From: Xiphophorus maculatus
Taxonomy: Eukaryota; Chordata; Actinopteri; Cyprinodontiformes; Poeciliidae
Direction: 5' to 3'
DNA: 64,000 nt
Assembly (NCBI RefSeq): GCF_002775205.1
Contig: NC_036445.1
Coordinates: 28,817,953-28,881,952 of the forward strand
This document shows, in pieces, positions 1 through 10,400 of the stretch. The notes under the pieces were generated by a model, which saw only the letters and a program-made list of their open reading frames with translations, did no database searches and was not told the origin of the DNA. The translations under genes were made by a program, and so were the position numbers. Within the stretch, counting starts at the first letter, position 1, and each line of letters starts with the position of its first letter.

Positions 1-990
1 GGGCCCCTAACCAGAGCTCACAAGCAGAAATGGTGGCAGTGGGCCCAGCCGTACATGTAGCTTAATTTTCAAACAGACTTGTTCACTGATGACTGCTGTG
101 CAACCCTGGATGGTCCAGATGGACGCAGTAGTGGATTGGTGGTGGATGGTCACCACATCCCAACACGACTGTGACGTCAGCAAGGAGGTGGTGGAGTCAT
201 TTATTGGGCCGAAATCATGGGAAGAGAATCTTTGGTCGACCCCTTCAGAGTCCATGAAGGTGTGAAAATGACCTCAGCAAAGTATCTGGACTTTCTGACT
301 GATCACTTTCTTTCATGTTCAAAAAGAAGAGCCGAACCTTCGGTAGCAAAATCATCTTCATGCATGACAATGAACCATCTCATGCTGCAAGGAATACCAC
401 TGTGTCATTGGCTGCTATGGGCATAAAAGGGGAGAAACTCATGGTGTGGTCACCATCCTCCTCTGACCTCTGACCTCAACCCTACTGAGAACCTTTGGAG
501 TTTCCTCAAGCAGAAGATTTGAATGCAGTTCATATCAAACCAGCAGCTCTGGGAAAATATTCTGACATCCTGCAAAGAAATTCAAGCAGAAACTTTCCAC
601 AAACTCACAAGTTCAATGGATGCAAGAATTATGCTGTGATATCAAAGAAGGTTCTATGTTAACATGTAACTTGGTCTGTTAAGATGTTTCTGATTGAAAC
701 AGCTTTTGTTTTTAGTACATGTGAACACTTAATGCTGCACATTCAAAGAATGACCCTTTGCAGTTCTTTATAATCCATAAAATGTTTAGAAAATCTGCTG
801 TGCATAATAATTTGGAACATTTTGCATTTTGAGTTTTTTATTTTTGAAAAAAATCCTGTTCTCATGGGGAGCTTTGTTCAGTAAAATTTGATTTATACTG
901 TAATAGTTCATGACTGGAAAATTATACTGATTATCATCTGCATTGACCATTTAAGAAAATATGACTTGCATAATAATTTGGAGCACGGTG
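1..990 (+). mobile_element. Tc1/mariner-like DNA transposon, 3' part, defective
   Basis: Seen: this matches the reverse complement of the element at 15345-17000 over nearly its whole length. It ends in a terminal repeat (around 967-990, TTGCATAATAATTTGGAGCA then CGGTG) followed by a TA dinucleotide. Conceptual translation shows scattered transposase motifs of the DDE Tc1/mariner superfamily (HDN near 361-372, and an [12 protein letters not shown] motif near 490-515), but the frame is broken by a short duplication near 465-478. The 5' part lies outside the window. It is a non-autonomous fossil, not a host gene. Confidence 0.85.
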
Positions 991-1367
991 TAAAGGTACT
1001 ACTGTGGGACGCTGATGTCATAATCTTGTATTTGTTAGTAAGAGTGACTCACCTGCTTGTGTAGTGCAGTCAGAAACCACAGCATTCTATTGAGCGTTCT
1101 ACTTTTTTTGTGTTTATATATGTACGTATGTCTGGAAATACATTTGTTTGGTTGTTGTTTAATTTCTTTCCCTGGAATCAGCCGCTTCCTGTTTTTTGTC
1201 TAGGATTCTGCTAACTGGTTAGTGTACAGAATAAACTTTCCCTTACTAAAGAGATGCTTTTTGTTGCTGGAGTTGAATCTATATTTTCAACAGATGTCGC
1301 AGCTGTAAGTATGCACTACCATGAGAAGCAGAGGCAATGTTACAGTGTGTTGCAGAACTTTTTAAAA

Positions 1368-1428
1368 CTTTGTAATATTACAATTACAAAGTAATATTAC
1401 TTTGTAATATTATAAAGTAATATTACAT
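1368..1428. repeat. AT-rich palindromic repeat
   Basis: Several alternating copies of TAATATTAC / GTAATATTA separated by AAAG give a self-complementary AT-rich block able to form hairpins. This is probably a simple repeat or MITE remnant. Confidence 0.5.
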
Positions 1429-1607
1429 TTATGGTAGTATTTATGGTGATTCTGTGTAGCAGACCAGTACCTAGAAGGGCAGGATAGTGAAGCAGAAAGA
1501 AAACGCTACATGGTTTTCAGGTCTTAAAAAAAACTAAGCAAAGTAAAAGAAACTGTGTGGTGTAATCAGCTGCAACGTTCAGGTGTCACTGAGTTAGTAA
1601 AATACTA

Positions 1608-1697
1608 CACTGTAAAAAAAAAAAGGTATTTTATTTATGGTAAAATACTGGCAGCTGTGGTATTTTACTGTAAACTAGACTCTATTTTTTTACAGTG
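1608..1697. mobile_element. Short palindromic MITE (CACTGTAAAAA family)
   Basis: The 90-bp element starts CACTGTAAAAAA and ends TTTTTTACAGTG, exact inverted termini. Internal inverted segments also contain GGTATTTTA and TACTGTAAA. This compact palindromic form is common in fish introns. Related ends occur near 53290-53335 and 54070-54095. Confidence 0.7.
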
Positions 1698-3490
1698 CAT
1701 GAAAATTAATATAGGTAAAAAGTAGTGGCAAAATAGTAGAAATAGTAAAGCAAAAGTAAATGTAAAAGTAAAATACAACGGAATATTACGGCCTTACTAA
1801 GAAACAATAACAAATTGCAAAAATAAAGAAGAAGTTGTCCAGGTTTAGATGCGACCAAAATGGAAGTTTTGATCTACTTTCATTACATACTCCGCAAGAA
1901 CAAGGAAATCTGTTCTCTGTCCCACTCCTGTAAGAACAAGATGGCGTCAGTCTGTTCTTACAGCCTTGGTTTGCAGCTTGTTCTTGACGCTTACTCTGGG
2001 CAGATCTTCTTTGGTGAAATATGAGGTGGCTGTGCTGGTGTGGGAGAGACCTACGAAGAGACTTCCTGTGATTCCTTTGTTCTTGGGAAGTGTAAAATGT
2101 CCTTGATAGCTAGAACTTTGTTCTCAAAACCTTGAGTAAAAAGAGTTCTTGTTCTGTTGCTTTAAAATTTATAGATAACTAATACTGCGTGTGGACTAAA
2201 CAACCAGACAGAAAGACGAAAACTTTTAAAATCTGACAAAGTAATGGAATAATAGTTGGTGAGTTATCACTCTTATATTTGACTCAGATTCTGATTAACA
2301 AATTATGAAGATTCCCAAGATCCACAGACAAAGGTAGCATGTACTAGTGTAAACACAGGAAAACAAACTTTTTTCCGGTGAAGTTGTTTTTATATATTCA
2401 TATATTGTTTGTCGCTATGGTTTCTTGGTTCTCTTTTTTTCCTCTCTTTTATGCAGGAGTAGAAGCAGATTTCTAGGGTGTTGTATGTGCTCCATTCCTC
2501 TTTCTCCTTTTCCTTTAAACATTTTTCTCATTTCTTTCCCTCTTTTTTTTTTCCATCTCTGTGTCCATTACATTTAGCGAAAGACATAAAGCTCCAGTTG
2601 CAAAATTAAACCAGTTGGACTTATTGGCACTCAGACAACAACTCTGAATGCCACACTGCTGGACAGGCTATGTGTAACGCTAATAATAATAATTAAAAAA
2701 TTAACTTTTTGTGGTCCTGCTGTCTTATTCATTGTGAACCACACACTTGGTAGTCAGCTGAGGCCATCGACACACATCCGCTGGTGGAGAATAAGAACAC
2801 AACATAAGCAAACGTGATCACAAACATGTGTAATTGTAAATATATATAAAATTTCATGACGTAGAACAGTTAAGGAGCGTTTATTTCTGAGTTATATGTG
2901 AACGTCAATAATGAATGAGGATATACATTATGCCATGGGTAAAACTGGTGACAATGAAGGGCGGTGGTGAAATTCAAGCCACAGACAAGGTTAGATGCTT
3001 AACAACTATTGTAAGTGAAAGTTGATCCGTAGGAACTGAAGATCCAATGTTGTCTCTAAACACGGCGTCTCATCAATGTTAATGAGGTGAAAGTGCTTCA
3101 AGCTTGGGTGATGCTAGACTGTGAGGCAGCGACATCAGGAAAACAGAAACAAATCACTTACTGGCCTTTTATTAGACTAATACACAACACCCTGCACATC
3201 CACTGGAACCTCTGGTGTAAAATGGCTGAAATATTAGTCACACAGACTATTTAAGGATAACCTAACTTTTAGTATGGAAGTCCATTGTTTTAATTGTATT
3301 AACACAAAAATTTGCCCTTATCCCCATTAAAAAAATAAAAATAAAATCCTTAGGCATAAACATGAGTGATTTTTTTAAGGCCAACCCTACTGTTTTAAGT
3401 TGAACATGGAGTTAAGTGACTCAGAGACCTAATTCTCTTTGCCTCTCTTCAAGATGGGGAAGATAAAAGAAGACAGCTCAATAACCGGAA

Positions 3491-3550
3491 AGCAAGATAC
3501 CCAGCTAGACAGCAAGATACCCAGCTAGACAGCAAGATACCCAGCTAGAT
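3491..3550. repeat. 20-bp minisatellite, three units
   Basis: The unit AGCAAGATACCCAGCTAGAC is repeated three times in direct tandem; the third copy ends in T instead of C. Confidence 0.95.
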
Positions 3551-3691
3551 ACCTACAAACATACAATAGGTTAACACAGGGACAAACAAAGAAGGGCATG
3601 AAAGGACCTCAGTTTATGTTGCCACCAAGAACATTGAGGAGGATGTTAAGTCACACTGTCTGGAGAACCTGAGACGTCACAGTGGCAAGTT

Positions 3692-3855
3692 TTTATTTCT
3701 TTTACTGAAATAAAAGATTCATTCATTTCAAGGCCTTTTACACATCATTACCAGGAGAAACCAATAAACGTTGAGGGTGCTGTACATAGGGGTTATTTGA
3801 TCAGCTCTTTCCTGGATCGCAAAGCATCACAAATTGCTACTGTGTTGTTTTTATT
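3692..3855 (-). terminator. Candidate rida polyadenylation signals
   Basis: AATAAA occurs on the minus strand at 3850-3855, 20 bp past the rida stop, and again at 3692-3697. Which one is used cannot be told from sequence. Confidence 0.4.
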
Positions 3856-3874
3856 GTTTCATCGATGTGTTTTT

Positions 3875-6847
3875 TTAAGAAGTATCGTTCAGAGGGCCCA
3901 AAACAGCGACTGCTTCAATCTCCACCAGTCCACCCTGCAGACACGCAGCGCAGTTGGCTTTCAGACAGATCTTAGTTTGGAATTAGCTCAAATCAGCGAT
4001 AGTTTGTGGTAAGTACTCACTCTGGGAAGTGCTGCTACCTGATAGGCGGCTCGGGCTGGGAAGTTGGTACTGAAAACTACAGAGGGAAGCTCAGTTAGGG
4101 CTCACATAGACGTAGTCGTGATAGGTTTGATTGTTTACTTTGATGGAAGTTTTATACTTGTGTTACCAAATACAAAAGAAACAAAAACCACCATAAAACC
4201 CTAGCAACTGTGATTTTAATTTGGTTTTCATAATAAAATGACTAATTTTCTGTCGTGGACTAATACAAAAGTGTGTTTCAAGCACACCACAGTGTATTGT
4301 CAGTATTTTAAATCAAACATACCAACAAAGAGCAGGAAGATTTATTTAAAGAGGAAGCCGAATATGCCTATACTTTGTATTCTGTTCTTAAATATGCTTT
4401 TCAGTATTTACACAAGGCTTTGTATTTTGAAGGATTTTCCCCGAGAACCAGTACTTTGATTTTTATGCTATGATACTGTGCGTTTTAAAAGTATTCATAC
4501 CACTTGAACTTTTTAACATTTTGTCACAACACAGCCACAAACCTCAATGTATTTTATTATCATTTTATATTACAGACCAACAATAATTAGATGTGAGGTG
4601 GAAGGAAAATGAGACATGGTATTCCACAACTCTCCTAAAAAAATATTAAAATAGCACAGAGTCAATTTTCTGTAGAACCTGGATGCAAGATTTCAAGTCT
4701 TGTTACATTCTCTTCAGTGGATTTAGGTCTGGACTTTGATTAGGCCATTGTAGCACATACTTATGCTTAAGGGGCCATTCCATTGTAGCCTTGGCTGCAT
4801 CGTTATTCTGATGAAAGGTGAAACTCTTTGAACTCTAATCAGCATCCCCACAGCATGATGTTGTAGTTACAGCGATGTGTTCAGGGTGATGCTCAATGTT
4901 ACTTTTTCTTGTTGTATACAGAAAAAAAAAAATCTCCATTTTTGCCTTTTTATGTAACCTTCTTTCACCTGATTTCTGTGAATTCGAAAGCAAACGATAC
5001 CAATGAAAGACGACGAAGTTTGTGATTGTAATGTGTCAAAGTGTGGAACTGTTCAAGTGGTATAAATACTTTTGCAATGTGAGATTTTCCTCTTTACATG
5101 ACAATGAGATCTAAAGGGGAGACTTTACTGTCATCTTTAGGCAGAGGCAGGTAACACGTTGGTCAGTGTTCAGATGAAGTTTATCCACTGACAGAAGCAG
5201 CTCACATTTCACTCAGCTAAGTGGCTCGGTACACTTCAACAGCCTGTGTGCTCGTGTTCTCTTAAGGCTACGCTGCTTCACAGTAGTGCTCTCACACACA
5301 TTACCTGCTTAGGAACATAATTGCTAATTTATAATACTTGGTGGCAAATTTATTCTCTTGTTTTCAAGGATTTGATCAAACCAAGGGGATAAAAACAGTA
5401 AATCAGCCTGAGCGATGAATGTTTTGGGTTATACTGACACCTGGTGGTCATTTTTTTATAAACTGGAAATGAGGGCGACGCTTAGTTTTACACGTCTAAT
5501 CTTTTGGAAGGAGCCAGCCTAGACTCTACTGTTTGCTAAAGATAATATACTTACACTGCTTGTAAACATCGTTCACATTTACAAAGTCGTTCATGTTGGC
5601 TAACAGTACGGTGGTTTTGACAACTGTAAAAAAAAATAAAATAAAATAAAAATAGAAGTCAAATTTATAATCTGGTCTGAAACGAAGGTAAAAACTAATT
5701 TAACTACTCAACTACAGTTTCTCTCACCGTTCCCATAGCCGCAGCCAGCAGCTTTAAGAATTTCACCCATATTCACAAGAGCCTGAAACAAAGTTCACAG
5801 CACAACGTCCAGCACAGCTCACCCAGCACTTCAAATATTGATTCAACTCTTAACAGTTTTATGGGAGGCAAAAACTGAAAATGGACAAATTAAGATTTAA
5901 CCAAATGTTGCTTAAAAAGACCATAAGAAACAAGTATTGCTTGACAATCCATTTCAAGTGTTGTGATTCAGTGTATTGAATGGATGAATGAGAAGCGGCC
6001 GGCACCTGTCTGGTCTGGGCCTGAACTCCACCTGCCACCAGCTGTCCACTGGCAGGATCCATCCCCAGCTGCCCCGATACGAACACGGTCCGATCAACCA
6101 CCACTGCTTGGCTGGAACACACACAGACGACAAATAAAGAGTTACCTGGAATGTGGGTAAGTCTGTCCTGCTGTAAGCTTTCTCCCAAATCAGTTTCTTG
6201 GGGTCAAAAACAAACAAAACAATTTTAAATAAAAATTCTGCTTTAAAAATTATTTTTTTTATTTTAGTTGTTCAAGTTCAATGTATCCTATTCTAGAATG
6301 CAGCTGTGAAATCTAAAAGAATTGCAGTGTTAAAATATGAGGTGTGTATTTGTATTCAGATAAAAGAAGGTGAAGCCCATTTCTTTCTGAAGGCATATCG
6401 ATCATAGATGTTACAGCTAACCTGAAAAAAAATGAAAAAAGATCACTTATTTAAATCATTAAAAACTGTCTCAGATAATTCATTTTAAGCTTCATCAGAC
6501 AGAAGCACACAGTGGAAACATTTTAAGCACAAACCTGGTAGCAGAACTTGTTAATAGCTCAACTTTTGAACAGCTCTTCTAGTAATAAGTGCAAAATCTA
6601 AAAATGTGCACTTTGCTCTTAAAAAGCTGCTTGGGCATTTCTGCCCCCTTAAAAGAACAGAGGGAATAACATTTCTATTTACATTCATACTGCAACTCAC
6701 TATACTATTACAATGCAATAGTCAGTGTGTTGTATTGCTCGTATGGCAGTAGCTGTGTAGAAGCTGTGAAGTTTCCTCTCACCTGTATGGGCCGATCGCA
6801 GCCGGGGCTTTAGCTGTAGTGATGATCCTCCTGATCAGTGCAGCCAT
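3875..6847 (-). CDS. rida: Reactive intermediate imine deaminase A (RIDA/HRSP12, YjgF/UK114 family), complete
   Basis: Coding exons on the minus strand, in order: 6783-6847, 6006-6111, 5728-5782, 5555-5623, 4021-4076, 3875-3934. All junctions are GT-AG and phases agree, giving a 136-aa protein, close to the 137 aa of human RIDA. The family is a trimeric enzyme that hydrolyses reactive enamine/imine intermediates of amino-acid metabolism to ketoacids and ammonia. Visible family motifs are AKAPAAIGPYSQA near the N terminus, VFVSGQLGMDP, VVKTTVLLANMNDF and NFPARAAYQVAALPR, followed by VEIEAVAVLGP. The catalytic Arg falls at residue 107 and the tyrosine of GPY at residue 21, as in mammals. The start is the first ATG, giving MAALIRR. 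The C terminus ends NDTS, unlike the hydrophobic end of mammalian forms. It is divergent from pop1 across about 0.6 kb. Confidence 0.96.
4485..5075. mobile_element. Decayed Tc1-like element inside a rida intron
   Basis: The left end reads AAAAGTATTCATACCACTTG and the right end CAAGTGGTATAAATACTTTT, near-perfect inverted termini about 590 bp apart. The interior resembles antisense Tc1 transposase sequence (near 4720-4860) but is heavily decayed, with no ORF. It lies in the rida intron between coding exons 4 and 5. Confidence 0.75.
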
Positions 6848-7420
6848 TTTCCTAAAGTATTCAATGACCGAAGAGTGAAAGGTGCTGTTTAAAAGAGAGC
6901 AGCTGACAAGAGAGCGTCACACTCTCTTTACCGTAAACAACAAAGTATCTGCGCATTATAAAAAATGACAACGTATAAAGTTTGGTTGGTTGCCCACACA
7001 AATGCCTTTGCGTGCATTGATCATTTAAATTTGATGTAAATTTTTCAATTTAAGCTGAATTTTTCTGCTAGTATATACTGAACGTGCGAAAAGTGTGACT
7101 GTATTATTTTGCTGCGCTAATTCACTACATATCCCAGGATTCCTCCCCTAAACACGCGGAAGCAAACAAGAAGACCAACTAGCATGAGGGGAACTCACAT
7201 GGTGGCTAACAGCAGGAGGAGAGCTCCCACGAGAACTGCGTGACATTTACAGGCCCTAAAGTAACGGTACTACAATCATGGATAACGTGTGTATTCATGG
7301 AGGAGAAAAAAACAATTCCAGTTTTAACAGAAATGCTAACTTTGCCTTAAATAATGGAGCTAGTCAGCTAATACTGTAATGTGAGGGTGTTGAGCTTTGC
7401 CTTTTGGTTTCCTACAGAAA
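6848..7420. promoter_or_regulatory. Divergent rida/pop1 promoter with ZNF143-type site
   Basis: The 573 bp between the two start codons hold ACTACATATCCCAGGATTCC at 7124-7143. This closely matches the ZNF143/THAP11 promoter motif (ACTACAnnTCCCAGnATGC) known from housekeeping bidirectional promoters. A splice acceptor (CCTACAG) at 7411-7417 just before the pop1 ATG implies a non-coding first pop1 exon further left. A possible donor is GTAACG at 7261, but this is weak. Confidence 0.6.
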
Positions 7421-10400
7421 ATGTCCGCAGCTAAAGCCAAAAGGCGCGAGAAGAAGATGAGGAACCAGCCTGCCAATGTTCAGTATCCATCTCCTCCTCA
7501 GGTGGAGAGTAGAGCAGAGAACGGTGGAGGAGGGGAAGGCCTTCACCTCACCGGTATTCATGACTTCATCTCTGCAGAACACCTGTTCATTCCTCAGAGG
7601 CCAGTTAAAGCTTTGGGAGTCAGTTTCAGTCGGAGTGATCCATTTATGTATGCCAGGAGTCGGTGTCACCAGGACCGAACTAACAAGGATGTGGGGCCCT
7701 GGGCTGGAGCCAGATTTGGTCCCCCAGAACAGAACCAACCTTCTTTATTAGGTTGTTGGGCCTGGTGAAAAAGTTACTAGTTATATATTATTATATTTTT
7801 TTTCTCCATTAGGTGGGCAATCAGATGCAGATCCTTCCTCGAAGAAGGAAGGATCTGCACCCGTCAGGCACGGATGGGTTCGTGGATATCACAAAGATGG
7901 CGGTGGTTACAACACAGAGATGCCCAACCACATCACTGGTAAACATGTTTACTACAAATCAATGAAAACTCTTTCTTGGCCTTTTTTTGTGTTATTGAGC
8001 TATTTGTTTCATGCTTCAGGCAACAGAATAGAATCACACTGCTGCTTGCAGAAGTACTTTAACTTGGGGAGTGAAGAAGTCAGTTTTCTCCACTTTCTCC
8101 TTGCCTAGCTGGAGCTTTTGCTAGGGCCAGAGCAGCAGAGGTAAGTGCCATGCTGAAAGCGGCCACCAAGACGACGTGCAGCAGCCACGTGTTTCAGGTT
8201 CTGCCCAAGCACATGAGGCGGCGGGCCATGAGCCACAACACCAAGCGGCTCCCTCGCAGGCTGAGAGACGTGGCCAACAGGATGGTAACCTGAGAGACCT
8301 GTAGTACGTTTAGGAGGTGAAGAGCGTCCGAACGCCCGTCTCTGACATTCATTCCCTCTGAATGTTCCCCTTCAGAAGGAGAAGAACCTCCTGGCTGGCT
8401 TGAAGAAGAGAAAAGAACCGGTGAAGAGCAAGAGCCGCAAAGCTCGCCGTCGCCACGGGAACCTGCTGCTGGAGTTCAACCGGCGCCAGAGGAAGAACAT
8501 TTGGCTGGAGACGCATATCTGGCACGCCAAGCGCTTCCACATGGTGAAAAAGTGGGGATACTGTCTGGGGGTCAGACCCACATACAAATGCTACCGGCCA
8601 TGCTACAGAGCGATGAGCAGCCACTGCCTCCTACAGGTAGCCACCAAGAACAACATGGTTTCGGTTTCTTCAGTGGGTTCAGTTTGTAACCCGTCATGTT
8701 TCTCCACCTCAGGATCTTTCTTATTACTGCTGCATTGAGTTGAAGGGGGAGGAAGACAAGCTGCTGGCTGCTCTGACTCAGCTGACATGCAAGGAAGCTG
8801 GTGAGATCAAATCTCAATCTTTCTAGTGATCTATTCTTATTTATGGTGCATTCATACCAGCTCTGCTTAGTTCAAAGACTGTTCATTTGTCTAAGAAGAT
8901 TGTTTGTTTTTTGGAGCTGCAGATGCATAATCAAACTGTGCTGCGGATCAAAAACTCAACTATCTTCCACCTATGAACCTAGATCTCTGTTTGGCTCAAG
9001 TGAACTCTGGTGTGGTTTAAATGTAATGTGAATGTCAACTGGACCGGAGACCACTTCAAAAGCATTAAGTGGACTACAGCACAGGGCATTCTGGGTAAAT
9101 GGTCTTTTATCAACAACAAAAGAGAAATCCTACAGCTGCTGAAACCTGACACCACTCAATTTTTGTTTGCATTCCTTTAAGAAGGATGTTGTGGTCTGTC
9201 TTCTTCAGTGGTTTTTGTGTCATTTCCTTCAGTGGCTCTTGGTGCAGCGCCACCTCAGACAAGAGGAGGAACAGGTTTATCTAAGAGTGGTTTGTTTAGC
9301 ACAGTGCAGTGAGAAAGGGAACCACACTAGCTTCAAGAGTAACAAATGTTGTAACTTTGACCCCCAATCAAAGAGAGTCTGCTGGACTATCAGGCGTGAA
9401 AACACCTTACTCTAAATTTCTATGTAGAAATCCCATTCTGGTGTTTTCCTTTCTAGGTCCTACATTTTCTGCAGCCATGTTCCTGTCAGGGGCCAGACAG
9501 GGCAGCGTCACAGTGTACCGGGCGGGTCGCTACCCTTCCGACCCCCTGGGACCCGTTACCTTCCTCTGGAGACCCCAAACACCAGGACTAACCCACCGGC
9601 AGCTGTGGATCTGGGCTCATCCTGCTCTGAAACAGGTCTGATTTCCAAGGTGTGATTGTCGTGTAACCAGGAATGAGTCGGTATAGAGGCGAGTTGGGTT
9701 CATGTGTCTCGTATCCAGGATCTGCTCCCTGAATTACAAAGCGCGTGCCAATGTTCCGAGGCCGTGGCGCCCCCTGTTGAACCGGAGGTCTCGCGTGCAG
9801 AGGCTGATCCCACCCCTCGGGCAGAACCAAACCCTGACAATGAGCTGAAAGCTGGAGCCAAGAGAAAACGGCGCTGTAAGGATGGCAGTGAACCTCCTGC
9901 AAAGAGGATTCTGGGAGATGGAACCAGATTGCCAACCTCCCCGGTTACCTGGAGGTCCAGCTCAACTGGACTAGTTATAAAGTCAGTCCAGCTCCAAGAT
10001 TCTGAGAAAAACCAAAGTTAGGATTATTAAGTCTGTTGATGATTGTTCTGTTTTTCCTTTTTTTCCCTTTTAAATGTATTTCAGCGATCTCACGATGGAG
10101 ATCATACGCTATCGTCTGATTGGACCACAGTCTCACTCTGTGCTGGCGGAGACTTTGGAGGCAGCTACAGTCTGTGATGTAAGCAGCCTCCAAGAAGAAG
10201 TGGAGTTTCTGTTTTCACACTGAAAAACTCACTTTGTATCTTTCTATTTAAGGAACTGAAGTTTTCTCCCCTCTGGTGGCCTGAGCATTGCAAAGACCAG
10301 AGCAACATGAATCTCCATCAGCAACAAACCGATGTCTTTAATGTACTGAAAGGTTTGTCTTTTTCTGTTTTTTTTTGTTTTGCTTATTTACTGTCCCTTC

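Larger units (their letters stand above)
991..3874. other. Intergenic, downstream of rida
   Basis: No coding region is supported here. The stretch is AT-rich. It contains an AT palindrome (1368-1428), a small MITE (1608-1697), a 20-bp minisatellite (3491-3550) and candidate rida polyadenylation signals at its right end. Confidence 0.6.
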
